Source: Agrypnia vestita
Lineage: Eukaryota > Arthropoda > Insecta > Trichoptera > Phryganeidae
Assembly: GCA_016648135.1 (NCBI GenBank)
Contig: JADDOH010000141.1
Location: 124,001-188,000, forward strand
Direction: 5' to 3'
DNA: 64,000 bases
A program made the position numbers and the translations under genes. The notes below the pieces were generated by a model that worked only from the letters and a program-made list of their open reading frames with translations, was not told the DNA's origin and searched no databases. Positions 10,690 to 22,201 of this stretch are shown here, piece by piece. Position 1 is the first letter of the stretch. Each line of letters starts with the position of its first letter.

Positions 10690-11095
10690 AGCGTTGGTGA
10701 TGGACCCTAACCCCATGGACATAAAGCAGAATAGCCCAGGAAACTAAACACAAAAGATTACGAACGACCGTGAAAACACGAGACATTAGTTTATATATTA
10801 GTTGAATATGTATGCCAAAACTACCATTTGTAAAAGTTCTTACATCATTTTCTGTGTATATTTTTCAGGGAAATTTTGCCGTGTATATGTGACCTCTCTG
10901 GCCAACTTTTCGAATCCCATTTCAGGGTCCATCATCAGGGCTGATGTGGGTCCAACATCAACCCTGATGATGGACCCTGCAATGAAATCCGAAACGTTGG
11001 CTAGAGAGGTCACATAAACACGGCAGAATAACCCATAAAACTATTCACAGAAGATTCTGAACGGCTGTGAAAACCTGAGAACATTCTTACATCAT
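10690..11095. repeat. Cluster of three hammerhead-like repeat units, two in inverted orientation
   Basis: A partial + unit at 10690-10790 (gttggtgatggaccct ... gaccgtgaaaacacgaga) is followed by a minus unit (about 10805-10945) and a plus unit (about 10950-11095) that mirror each other around 10948. The mirror pair shares TGATGATGGACCCTG and GAGAGGTCACATA, then ACACGGCA. The minus unit has CTGATGA at 10932-10938. The plus unit has CTGATGA at 10964-10970 and GAAACGTTGG at 10991-11000. Confidence 0.75.
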
Positions 11096-11399
11096 TCGCA
11101 GTCAAAAAGTTATGGTAATTGATAAAACACATTATCGACATTTGTAACTAAGGTATATGTGCAAACATTTCATATTTCCATGACTTCATGATGTGAGATT
11201 TAATCACGGTACACGACGATGGGAGACAAATGGAGGATATTAATTAGCGATTCATTAATTAGTGATTAATTAATTAAATAAATCGACGAAAGTCACTGGA
11301 TACGAACTTAACTTTAACACCTTTCTTTAATTCACACTATTTCGCGATTTATCACTATGAGTACTTTATTATTGTTGTAAGTAGGTATTTTTCTTAATT

Positions 11400-11720
11400 T
11401 TCTCACTTACTCTACTCTCGCGCTGGCCACACTTTAGCTATTACTATTAGCTGTCGCTAATATTGCATCGGTAGAAACTTTAAAATAAATAATGACTGCG
11501 CCGCGACACAGGCTTGCCTTTTATAGGAAACACGTTGGCTTTGCGATCACTCCAGACGTTTGTAAGTGTGTTCCTGTCGCTTCCTGACTGTTCTATTCCT
11601 CGAATATTGTAGCTAATTCCAGTGTGTCACAGAATGTCATGGAATGTACTAGAGACTTCGATCTTGTTAAGATCGCCATATTACGAGGGATTCTGTACTT
11701 AGATCTCTTTTTACCGTCTC
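11400..11720 (-). promoter_or_regulatory. Minus-strand promoter-like island, possibly a solo LTR
   Basis: Read on the minus strand, TATAAAA (11519-11525) precedes GCAGTCATT by about 28 bp, an acceptable TATA-initiator spacing. The surrounding 300 bp is noticeably richer in CpG and GC than its flanks, and AATAAA-like signals lie downstream. No coding exon could be attached. It could be a host promoter or a solo LTR of a BEL or Ty3 element; I found no second copy in the window. Confidence 0.3.
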
Positions 11721-12400
11721 GTTATAGTGTAATCAATAACATGGAAAAAAATTGATTCAATAATCAAAAAAGAGTTCTATATTATTTATTAGCCCTTTAA
11801 CATATTGATGTTTCAATTAAAAAATTAGATGTTTGTACAAAGTCCCATAGTCTTGTTATTAATATAAATGATGTAACCCAGAAATAATTTTGCAGTTATT
11901 GATAAGATATAATCTCTTTTTACGCTTGCTGATTTGCAGACTCTGTCATGAGCATGCAGACAAAGAAGATTATTAATGCAGAATATTTCACCCAATCCAT
12001 CCACATCCAAAAAGCCAGAAATCATTCGTCCGTGAACAAAGTGTAGTCGGAGTACGTAATCGGGCAACAAGCCGAGAAGTTCCACACGAAGAGGGCACGT
12101 ACACACCCACACGCCCATCGGTGTATTATCCCGTCTCACTCACGCGATGAAAGCGATTCACATCGCAGCTGATTTAATCACCAGCCAGTCTTTTTTCAAG
12201 ACACCATCCGTGAAATTCGAGTCATTAACTCAACAGACGCCACGTACAAATGTATGTAAGATTCCATAAACAAATGGAATGCAGATATTATTACGTCACC
12301 TGTTATGCTATTTAATCTATTTTTTATTTTATTTAAAAAGTAATGGAAACCTAAGAGGTTTATGGGTAATATTTACATGATTCAAATATAAGAAAATATA
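11721..12400. other. Non-coding stretch, moderately GC-rich in part
   Basis: Positions 11980-12240 are less AT-rich than the flanks, and a 104-codon minus-strand frame lies at 11825-12139, but it has no recognisable domain or splice context. I make no call. Confidence 0.35.
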
Positions 12401-12409
12401 ATAATATAA

Positions 12410-12990
12410 TTTAGATACAAAGGAATTTTTTTATATTTGGCCGAGTTTTAATATTTTTGTCATATCTGTTTTGAATTTGACAGTGGTCAGTTGTTTGGTC
12501 TATTGTGGCAGGTCATTGAACAGTTTTAGTCCGTTGCAAATTAGTCGGGATTGTCCTGTTTTTGTTTTGGCGTGTGTTATGTGATAGTTTTGAGCCATTC
12601 TAGTGTTGTGTTGGTGTTTTTCTTGTTTTGTTGGTGTATTTTGTCTAATTTTATGTCTTCGTCTTGTATTTCGCCAATTGCTAGTTTGTGAATGATTTTA
12701 AGTGTTTCGATTTTTGTAATGCTTTCGATTTTAATTGTTGTGTTATACGGTATCCAGTTTCAGTTGGTGTCCGGTATTTCAGATCATAGACCATTTTTAA
12801 TATTTTATTTTGCTGTCGTTGGAGTCTGTTTAGGTTAGTTTTGTTTCCGGTTCCCCAGAAGGGTATCAAGTATTCTATTCTACTCTTGACGTATGCCTGG
12901 TACCTCAGAATTTTTACGGTCTTTGGTGTGATTTCGTGTATTTTGTGGAATAGGCTGGTCAATTTTGTCAGTGAGTCAGTTACTTTGTCT
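12410..12990 (-). pseudogene. Jockey/CR1-type LINE reverse-transcriptase C-terminal remnant
   Basis: The minus-strand frame at 12681-12962 includes VKILRYQAYVKSRIEYLIPF, then WGTGNKTNLNRLQRQQNKIL and YRTPTETGY. This is the classic thumb region after the RT palm ('YYAL+.S.L.Y....WG....N...L...QNK.+R'). With stops the homology continues to about 12410, ending in a CNGLKLFNDLP-type motif, the usual end of this ORF2. Stops and frame breaks show it is non-functional. The 5' part of the element is missing. Confidence 0.82.
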
Positions 12991-15450
12991 ATCTAAATTA
13001 CTGCCCTAAACCATTATTTTTTTGATAAAAGACAACAAATAAATTAGTGAAGTCATTCATGTTTCCAACTATTGAAATAATTACTATTACTTCTTTTTCA
13101 AATATAGAAAAATAATAAATAATATTTTTATATAAATTATAGTTACTATTAATTAATAGCTATTGCTACAAGTTAAAAAATCTGTTGAACTTCGATACGC
13201 GATTACCCTAATGAAGGGGCAGTATCAATATCATTGTGAAAATGTAATAAATGTAAAAAAACTGTGATTGTGAAATGTTTGTTCGTGTGATGTTAATTAG
13301 TTTTCGTGATTTGTTAAACAATTTCTGGTACACACGAAAATAAACCTCCAATAATTGTATATGTCCAAACATCTTTACAATCAAATAGCAAGGACACACA
13401 GTCTTAAAATAAAGGTTGAACTCATCACTATGCATGAAACCTTATTTAAATTATTAATTTAATACGTAGAAAATACATTTTATTATGCGGTGGGTTTGTT
13501 TCACGTGTTTATTGTACATTATTAGATTAAATATTATCAAAGGTTAACGCATCGCTACGCATCAAAAAAATTAAATACCTGGTATACAACAGACAACAGC
13601 GTTAGAACGATCAATTTTATGACGATTTGTTTCCTATTTTTATGAATCTACAGAATAAACAGATCACAAACCTACCACAATTAGTTACCCAAATCCCTAA
13701 AACTAACCCAAAGCGATATTGTATCAGCTTATTTCCAAAATTCCCTAAATAATACGCAGAAGGGCTTTAGGATAATCAGTAAATCATATATTTTGTAACA
13801 TTATATAAGACTCTCGGGAGTTGAGCTCGCTCGCGTTGGAAATTTGCTGACAAAACCCTAAAATACTTTTTTAGAAGAATATTTAGAATTTTCACAATCC
13901 CACAAAACATAATGGTGAGTGAAAATGCAGCTTTAGTCAAATCTTTGAAATGTCTAAGGCTATGCTGCTTAGGGGGACATGGAAGAGCCAAGAGCCTACA
14001 AAAAAATTTGCTCAGTGTTCCTCGAGACAAGATGATTATAAACTTGAAAAGAGATTCACCACATCTAACGATAAATCTTGCAGGCAGTCAAGACACAACC
14101 TAGATTGTAGGGTTATTAATAATAATAATATTCTGGATGTTTTAACTAGCATATCTTATTTGATAAATAAATAAATTTATATTTATATTTGTGGAATGTG
14201 GACTCTGAATATACAATGTTACAATATACATAAGTTGTACATAGATTAACGGCGACAGTAATTGATGTTAGGTGTAATTCATATTGATTACAGATAGATT
14301 TACATAGAGTTACACCAGTAACTTCAGCTCGTTTTATCAGTACCTAACCAATTAATTATTTGTATTTGAACCAAATCCAATCTAAAAATTCTATATTTAA
14401 ATAGTAGTTAGTTTAATATTTCACCTGTCGATGAGAGATTCTGTTTCTCTCTAAACCTAAGTAGTGAAAAATAAATTATTAAAGTTAATATTTTTCACGT
14501 AATTTTATGATCAGGTAAAACATTATTTTGTATTACAATGAGATTCACGAGAACATATAAGACAACGAGGATATTGCAGGATACATAAGAAAGTTTGATG
14601 AATTTAAAAGAATAGCAGAGGGACTAGGGACAGATCGGTGGCAGAAAGTGGAAAAAAAATTATTCAGCAGCCTTCGACAACACGAGTTAAATAGGCTTCA
14701 TAATAAAGACTGGCGATGTATCTAGCTTAATTTTTTAATTTTTTTCAATAATTTAAAATTCAAAAATAGAAGCAATTCACTTGCTAAGAAATTCCGTAAG
14801 CAGTTTATATTAAGCAGGTATACAATTTACAATGAAATGTGTCGTTCTAGTTCGTTATGTGAAAGTAGTTACTGTTATATCAATCTACTAACAAATGTCT
14901 TTGAGCGTATTATTTTCTGTATCCATTATTTTGATTTTGATTTTGACAGATATTACTGTATTATTTATGACATTTGCATACGATAAAAAGTTTAATGAAG
15001 TTTACTACAACTGTCAAATATAAAACTATATGAATAAGTATTTTGTCCATAAAATAAATGGTTTAATTAATGAGTGATATTAATAAAGATGATGATTTAT
15101 GTACATTATGAAAATGATTAAATGCAATTAATTAAGCGAAATTCCATTTTCAGCTGTTACGGTACTTGTCACATATATTTGTTATGTTAAAAAATGTAGG
15201 TATACACATACATGCTTACTTCATAGATGTAATAATAAAATCCACAAAGCGATCAGTTTGGACCAACACACTCTTTTCAGAGATTCTTTTTTTTATAGTT
15301 TATGTTATAAGAACTACCATAGTTAAAATATTTCTTAACTTTAAATATTTACATATTTTAAATTCCCGCTTTATGGTGTGTATTATTGTTCAACAATTAT
15401 TTTAAATATTATATTATTTATTTATTTCGCGTTAACTTTGTGGTATGGCA
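12991..15450. other. AT-rich stretch with no supportable gene
   Basis: The stretch holds short simple repeats (AAT runs at 14108-14130) and unremarkable short frames. The segment 13776-14110 is less AT-rich and has overlapping short frames on both strands, but no domain is recognisable. A broken frame near 14560-14720 (IAGYIRKFDEFKRIAEGLG) could be transposon-derived. Confidence 0.35.
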
Positions 15451-15451
15451 T

Positions 15452-15672
15452 GATTGATTTAAATATAAATAAAATACTTGTATAAGACCACTTTTGAGTT
15501 TTAGTTATACACTAGTATTTTTAAGAACTACAGATTTTCTTATCTGTAGATGTCTTATCGTACAGGTGAGAATATGAACAGTATATATGCTCACCTGTAG
15601 TTCTCGAAACTAGTAGTGTATAACTTAAACTGAAAAATAGTATTTTACAAGTGTTTTATTTATATTTCAATC
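15452..15672. mobile_element. Foldback MITE-like element with about 80-bp arms
   Basis: The left arm 15452-15534 and the right arm 15596-15672 are reverse complements with few mismatches. The outer part is GATTGATTTAAATATAAATA against TTTATTTATATTTCAATC. The inner part is GTTATACACTAGTA...GAACTACAG against CTGTAGTTCTCG...TAGTGTATAAC. The 60-bp centre holds a second small hairpin, ACAGGTGAG...CTCACCTGT. No coding content. Confidence 0.85.
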
Positions 15673-16500
15673 AATTTTAAATATTGTTTTTATGTATTAA
15701 TGTGTATGAGATTTTTTTGTTGAATTTTTTTTGTTAAAGTGTAATTTATGTGCTACTCTTATAGAAAAATAAACGACCTTGAAAGATCAATAAAACATAA
15801 CTTTGAATAATTTAATCATTTTATTTCTAAAACCTTATAAAAAAGCAGGAACAGGATATCCTCGAAAATGAGATGGTTAAGACAGAAGCATGCTTCATTC
15901 TATCCTCTCTGATTCCCATACTGATGAAACTGTACCATGGTAAGATGTTTGCATTATTTCTGAAAATTCTTATTTCTTTTACAATTTAAAATCTGTAAAG
16001 AAAAATATTTCGCTACATTCTGAACGCCTCTGATCATCGTAAAAAAACAGTTTTCATCATTTTTAATTATTACGTCATAAACATTAATTTATCAGCTTTT
16101 ATTTATTTTAAATACGATGATAAAATATGACCGTTTGAACATTACAGTTTAGCAGGGAAAGTTTTCAATGTACTACATTACATGCCGGTTATTTCACTTG
16201 GTAATAATCAAATCATATCTCCTACCATATTCTAGCTCCCAAAAAGTTATGTCACTTACTGTTAAATTTAAAATTCAATATACCAATATCTTAAGCTATC
16301 AGGTGTATCAAATTGACGTGACGTTTTCACCTACGTCTCATTTTTGGAGATGAAAAGGGTCAAATGATACAAATGAAGCTGAATGGGCGTGGAATATTCA
16401 GAAATACATTTTTGTTCTGGGTCCTGTTTTACTTCCCCGCATATCTGTTTACTTCGCGGGGTACCAATGCACATAACAATGGGCGAAATCACATACATTT
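15673..16500. other. Upstream region of cuticle gene 1
   Basis: No other gene is supportable here. GC content rises from about 16380 toward the promoter, and regulatory sites may lie here, but I cannot name any. Confidence 0.35.
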
Positions 16501-16538
16501 CCTCGCTCGGAATGGGGTAATAATATTCAGAGCACAGG

Positions 16539-16575
16539 TATAAATACCGGCGGCCCCGCTATCGCTGTATCAGTT
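16539..16575 (+). promoter_or_regulatory. Core promoter of cuticle gene 1: TATA box and TCAGT initiator
   Basis: TATAAATA lies at 16539-16546 and the arthropod initiator TCAGTT at 16570-16575. The A at 16572 would be +1, 33 bp after the first T of the TATA box. This gives a 112-nt 5' UTR before the ATG at 16684. The promoter sits in a local GC-richer patch. Strong TATA plus initiator is typical of stage-specific cuticle genes. Confidence 0.8.
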
Positions 16576-16683
16576 CCATTCCTGTCTTGTGCAAAGTCAC
16601 CAGAAGAGGAAGAAAGTGACCATATCAAACTAAACCGCATTTCTTTTACGGATCTCATTTCGTTAAATTCCCTCGCACTCAAG

Positions 16684-19600
16684 ATGCGTGCCTTCCAAGT
16701 AAGGAGAATTCGACGATTTATTAATTAACACATTTTCAACTTTGGGAGATTTTCAATTTTTATATTTATATGTTTTGAACGTGAAAAAGTTCATAATTAA
16801 CTTTTATTATTTAACCAATCTGTTTCGGCCAATACAATTTTATTCCTCAGGAAGATAGACAACAAATCCTAGATATAACATTTTTAACTTGCATACAAAT
16901 TATAAGAATCACAGTTTGATAAATTAGTAATTTTGGAATAAAGAAAAAGTGTTAATAGAAAATTGAATACCTATCATAAAGAACCAAGTCTTTTTTACAA
17001 ATAGTTATCTTTTAAATTTGTTTTCATTTTTGTAGGTACATTATTATATATTTAATTTTTATATTTTGAATGTCTATACTTCGATTTTTGATTTTCAATT
17101 TGTTAGTACAATTGTATCCTAACGAATGGGCCATGGGTTCCAATTTTTTTTAATACACAAGTGGTGAAAACAAAGTTCAGTTTTATTAATTATTTTAATT
17201 ATTAACCTTTGTTTACTGTATTCCATTTTATAAATAATTCTAATATCTGAACGTTTGATTTTTTAAATTTGTTTGTATAAACTATGAAAAAATTACCATA
17301 ACATTTTTAAAATTATTGTAAGGATATAACTGTGATTATATTTTTCATAAATTCTATTTTATATTTTGTGAAAAACGTTAGATGTAAATAAATATTAAGT
17401 AGAATTAATTTGACAAGACTTTTGCATATCTAAAGACTTTAATGTTATTAAAATTGTAAATTATTAAGATAATAAATTACGCCAAGTGGTATACCCAAAA
17501 TTATATGACATCGTGAGCATTTTGCATTTTTCACTAAATTAACGCTCGCATATTTTACTTTCAAACCCATTCATTTCAAATTGTTACTCGATTCTTCAAC
17601 GTACTGCTTTTATCAATCACATAATTTGATTTCGATTCAGTCGTAATTATTCTAGTTTTCTATTCGCTAGAAAAACTTCGATGGGAAACGTTATGTGATC
17701 GGATGGATAAACTCATCTTCCTGTCTGTACGACCTGACTTACATCACCGTTGTCACCTTAGTTCCGGTATCAGTAACGTGGTGACGACACACCACAACTT
17801 TTAATGCATACTTGGAGTTGTCTTGTAACGATCAGGTATCATTAATGTCTTTGACCACAATGATCGGTTAACGAATCGGTGATCTTTTCTTTTCACCTTT
17901 ATAGAAGTACGTGTTTTATGTATCAAATAATAGTTTAACAAAAACTTTACGGTAGATGTTTTACGGTTAATATTTTCATTCCGATTTCCTTGTGATAAAT
18001 AAAATATCCACTTAATGTCTTAACTAAAATTTGAGAAATTGCATAGATTCAAGAAGATAATTTGAAAAAAATTGGCAACATGTTGAATAATAAGAAATAT
18101 AAGTTTATTATAAACTAGTTCATTATTATTGAATAATGAACTAGTTTATTGTTCAGTTATTATTGAATAATGAACTAGTTTATTGTACAATTATTATTGA
18201 ATAATAAATTTGTTTATAAATTTTGCTTGCATTGTAACTGATGTCATTTTTCTTATTATACACAAATTAGGATTAGTTATATTGACATCAAATAAGCGAA
18301 GATAAAGTGCGACATATTACATATAAAAATAATAATACAGCTTACGAATTAGGGTTAGTTATATTGACATCAAATAAGCGAAGATAAAGTGCGACATATT
18401 ATATATAAAAATAAGAATACAGCTTATAAAATGTATAATTTTAAAATCTGTTTTTTCTAATGATTTGTTCGTTTCCAGGTTTTTACAATTGTCGCTCTGT
18501 TCGCTGCGTGCAACGCCGGGTACATCGGTGGATATGCTCACGCGCCAATTGCACACGCACCAATTGCACACGCACCGGTGGCCTACGCTGCACATGATGC
18601 TGGACATGATGAACATGCCGATTATTATGTAAATTTTACAAATTACATATTTAGTATTTACAAATATTTACAAATAACTTTGAATGAAACCTTACGTCGT
18701 TAACACACTCAGAGCTGGATGAATCAAATTGATTAACATTAATTTTTGATTTTTATCATAGATTTTTGCGTTTTCCACCAATTACGCAAAAATTTTTGCT
18801 TCAAAAAATATTACGATAAACCACGGTGGTACAACTGGCGCTCAGTCATAAGAGATTACTCTAGGTTTCATATGAAATATGAACATCATTCTGAAGAAGC
18901 ATATTTACAACGAAATATTTTCATATACTTTTTAAATATAATTTAATTCATTTGTAAAAAATAACTTCATTAATTTTTTTAATTTATTTTCATTCATTTT
19001 TAAAATATAATTTTATAAATTTCACAGGCCTACCCCAAGTACACTTTCGATTACTCAATAAAGGATCCCCATACTGGCGACAACAAGAACCAGTGGGAAA
19101 CCAGGGATGGAGATGTTGTGAAAGGTAAGCGTAATATTGTTTTAAAACGAAAAAGTTGATATATTTTAAAGAATTTAATAAATAAATGTTTTTTGTTTGA
19201 AGATACATACGTATAAATATATTTTTAAAAAGCGACATCTTTATAGAGCCATTGGAAACTTTAGAAACTCATTTTACCGATCGGCGAGTTTTCACCTTAC
19301 ATGTTTTACAACGTTATGTTTTAACTAAGAACAAGAGTTATTACTATTTTTAATTTAATGACAGAAATAAAAGGAGAAATTGACAAAAATTGAACAACGT
19401 GTATTTGTATAGCAATATAACAATGTATAACAATTAAGGCATAAAATTTAGAGTTGCAATACTGCCTTCATAAGCATAAAGGTAGCTATTTAAAAAAGTC
19501 AATAAATTAGTTAAATATAAGGTCAATGTTCTATAAGTAATTGTGAACCGTATGCGAAAAACTGCATACTGTTTTTATAATTTTATGGAAAAACTGTATT

Positions 19601-20141
19601 CATTCAATTCATTATATTTTGATTAATTTATGATGTTTTGTAAAATAGTTAAGCTATCAAAAAATCATTTTAAAATGCATTATTACTAATCGAATCATTC
19701 GTGAAAATTGTGTTTTCTTTATTATGAAGAAAGGAGTCGCATCTCAAAATGTGATTTTGTCAAATGCTTATGGGGTATTTTTTAAGATGATACATCTTCG
19801 TTTTAATTTTAATAAACTAAATGATTTTATATTATTAAAAAAAAATAATGTCATATAGAATCTAAATCATTTATTTATTCAACGGATATTTCGATAATTT
19901 TTAAATCGAATCTAAATACAAAAATTTACACCCGAGATTTTCAATGCCTAATTGGTAACTTCTCGCAGGCTCGTACTCCCTCGCCGAGGCTGACGGCACC
20001 ACCAGGATCGTGGAGTACACCGCCGACAAGCACAACGGCTTCAACGCCGTGGTGAAGAGGATCGGCCACGCGTCGCACCCGCAGCTGTACGGGCACGAGG
20101 AGCCGCACCACGAGGAGCACGCCGGCCTCGGCCACTACTAA
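16684..20141 (+). CDS. RR-2 cuticular protein, 144 aa, four exons
   Basis: This is a structural cuticle protein, secreted by epidermis and bound to chitin through an RR-2 (Rebers-Riddiford) domain. Exons are 16684-16698, 18479-18628, 19028-19124 and 19969-20141; introns are GT-AG with phases 0, 0 and 1. Residues 1 to about 18 form a signal peptide ([19 protein letters not shown]). Residues 19-55 are Gly/Tyr/His/Ala-rich with three [10 protein letters not shown]-type repeats. Residues 56-120 are the RR-2 domain with [28 protein letters not shown], then [13 protein letters not shown]. The tail is His/Glu-rich and ends at HAGLGHY. The ATG has A at -3 and is the first after the predicted start of transcription. 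Exon 4 is strikingly GC-rich (56 of 57 codons end in G or C) against AT-rich introns. The gene structure matches the downstream paralog at 26243. Confidence 0.95.
16822..16853 (-). ncRNA. Decayed hammerhead-like motif in intron 1 of cuticle gene 1
   Basis: On the minus strand, CTGAGGA (16844-16850) is followed after about 18 nt by GGCCGAAACAG. The core bases survive, but the intervening helix II no longer pairs well, so activity is unlikely. Confidence 0.35.
17112..17185 (+). repeat. Decayed copy of the hammerhead-bearing repeat
   Basis: TTGTATCCTAACGAATGGGC aligns with the family's TTGTATCCTGACGAAGGGGC, with core G5 changed to A. It is followed by the family block ACAAGTGGTGAAAACAAAGT at 17157-17176. 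It shows the family's downstream module even where the ribozyme-like core is dead. It lies in intron 1 of gene 1. Confidence 0.55.
18110..18210. repeat. AT-rich 34-bp tandem repeat with 18-bp palindrome, intronic
   Basis: ATTATTGAATAATGAACTAG starts at 18125 and 18159, and a decayed copy at 18193, giving an exact 34-bp period. The first unit forms a hairpin with 18-bp arms (18110-18127 and 18132-18149) around the loop ATTG, containing AACTAGTT on each side. It lies within intron 1 of gene 1. Confidence 0.85.
18264..18427 (+). repeat. 82-bp tandem duplication just upstream of exon 2
   Basis: The segment beginning near 18264 (TTAGTTATATTGACATCAAA ... TAAAGTGCGACATATTA) is repeated with a period of 82 bp and only a few differences. 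The second copy ends about 50 bp before the exon 2 acceptor at 18477-18478. The duplication is recent by its similarity. Confidence 0.9.
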
Positions 20142-20465
20142 CTCCTCCCTTCGTCCGATTCAAAGACACAAGCCATCTGTTACACATAGTTGAATGCACT
20201 CGAAATTAGAGTATTTCCTGTATATATGTATGCCCTGAGATGTATGAAAATGTGAAAATTGTATTTTGAATCTGAAGACTGTCTGTTGTCATATCATCGA
20301 TCATACGCATTAACGTTGAAAAAGCTTCAATATCGCAACGCTAGAGGGCGCTTGAAAAACGTTTTTCATCCCTCCGAGGGCGTTTACAGAGGACACATTT
20401 AACGCATAATACAATGTTATTTTATGCACTTCTAGTGTATTTTCCTAATATTTTTTTACGTTTTT

Positions 20466-20471
20466 ATTAAA
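20466..20471 (+). terminator. Possible polyadenylation signal of cuticle gene 1
   Basis: ATTAAA at 20466-20471 is the first plausible signal I see after the stop codon at 20141, giving a 3' UTR of about 340 nt. There is no AATAAA nearer. An earlier non-canonical signal is possible. Confidence 0.35.
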
Positions 20472-20474
20472 ATA

Positions 20475-21770
20475 TATATTTAAAAAAAACTTTTTATTTT
20501 TGAACCATGAATATTTATACTTTATCTAACCGTCAAACCGCCAGCTAGTGTGGCACTACATTCCGTTTCCGTTCATATGAATAAATCTGGTCTTCAGAAA
20601 ACTGACTCTCTGGAGTACTGGTTTAGTATTCATTCAAAACCTAAAGCGCTCATTTCAAGCTTTGACTACATTTTTCATAAAGCTCGTCGGTTTGAGAAAA
20701 TATTAATAATAAATATCGAAGAATTTATCTCGACTCTTCTATCTTGGCTTGAAATAAATCTAGGTCTTCTCACCGGTCTTTCTTATTCTTCTAACACGAG
20801 TCACTATCCATATCTTCTAATTAATTATACATATAATTTATTTCTACATATCTGCGCTGCGTCTCAATGCGTCTCAAACCCATTAGGTCTTCAAAAATGT
20901 GTGTAACCAAATTTACTGGCAATGATCTATTTGAATACACCTTCATTTTAACGTATATCTTAAATTACTTCAAAAATATTTTTTACAATTCAAATATGCT
21001 TAAGTTAAAACAATCATCACTTTTGGCTCTACAACCCCTGGTGGTTCTGGAAGATTCAGAACTGGAGTACCAGCTCTCTCCAGTTCTGAATCTCCAAGAT
21101 AGAAAAGTCTTTGAGTTATTTGCTATCTTAATTTTGTCCTTCCTTCGCCCTATTGGTCTTGAACTCAGCAGGAACATCGGTACTTGTTTCTCGGTCATTC
21201 TTTCCACATGACCCAGCTACTTAAGTCTTACAGTTTTTAAATTTTTATGATATTTGACTTGTTAAACAATGCTCAATAAAAAGCTCATAAAAGCACATTT
21301 TCTAGAACCCGTCTAAAGATACGCCTCAAATTTTTTCTTTCAAAAACGTCCAGTGCTCGCTCATTCCTTTTAGTCAGTACCCATGAGTTAAAACAATAAT
21401 ATAAGTAAACGAAAGAAGAGATATATTAAAACAATTTTCAGCATTGTATCTAGACATTCACCACGGTAATGTCATAAAATATGTGACAGTATTAAAAAAA
21501 TATCACATTGTGATTCATTTGCTTTCGCATTAATATCATTAGCAAATAAAACAAAATTGAGTTTACGGATATTTTGCGGTTTTTAAAGAGAACAAAAAAT
21601 ATTACTCGATTTTATTGACTGTCTTGGAGAGTGAAATGAATATTTCGACCAGATAAATATGAAACTTTTTGATTACACGTCCGTTTAATCTGAATCGTAG
21701 AATGTATTGATTGCGGGAAGTTGCTACACTAGCATTAAAGTAATTAATATCGCTCGAGTGGTGGTGCGCA
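20475..21770. other. Non-coding stretch with one strong hairpin
   Basis: Two overlapping open frames of about 115 codons (20550-20906 and 20867-21211) show no domain, signal peptide or splice context, and I do not call them genes. The only structure I see is the 16-bp perfect hairpin at 21052-21093. Confidence 0.4.
21052..21093. repeat. Perfect 16-bp stem-loop
   Basis: AGATTCAGAACTGGAG (21052-21067) is the exact reverse complement of 21078-21093, with a 10-nt loop. It is not particularly AT-rich, so chance is less likely. It lies about 600 bp beyond cuticle gene 1. Confidence 0.85.
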
Positions 21771-22200
21771 GAGTTCCAGGACGGCGCGGGTGACAAGTTA
21801 GTTCACGAACGGTTCATTACTTGCGCTTAAAAGTGAAACCGCGCCTAGATGGCAATCTTGTGAACCGTAAACAGTCGAGAATAATTATGATTTTCCCGTT
21901 CGGCGTGTCTGTCGGGCCTGCAGTGAGATTGCTACCAATTAGTGTCTCGGTAGAAAAGTTGTTACAATTCTCAGTTTACTTTAGCCACACACGATATTCG
22001 TAAATACTAGATCATTCGTCTGGCAATAACTTGTCCCCGATCGCGTTCGCGCCCAGAACTTCGTAGATAGAGCAGAGAGTGTAATCCGAGTATCGTTTTG
22101 TTATTCGAATCTGCGTACGTGTTTGAATCGAGTGTTGATGGTTGATTTCAAACTAGAATTTGCTAGTAGGGTTTATAGAAGTACGTGTCATTTATAATTA
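21770..22200. other. GC-richer, CpG-bearing island without a called gene
   Basis: This stretch is clearly less AT-rich than its surroundings and carries many CpG dinucleotides. It could be an untranslated first exon, a promoter, or the 5' part of the repeat that begins near 22202. No frame is convincing. Confidence 0.3.
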
Positions 22201-22201
22201 T

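Noticed and set aside
11825..12139. 104-codon minus-strand frame
   Set aside because: No domain, no promoter or donor site placed sensibly around it.
20550..21211. Two overlapping frames of about 115 codons downstream of cuticle gene 1
   Set aside because: No domain, signal peptide, splice context or codon bias like the cuticle genes; the second frame spans a perfect hairpin.
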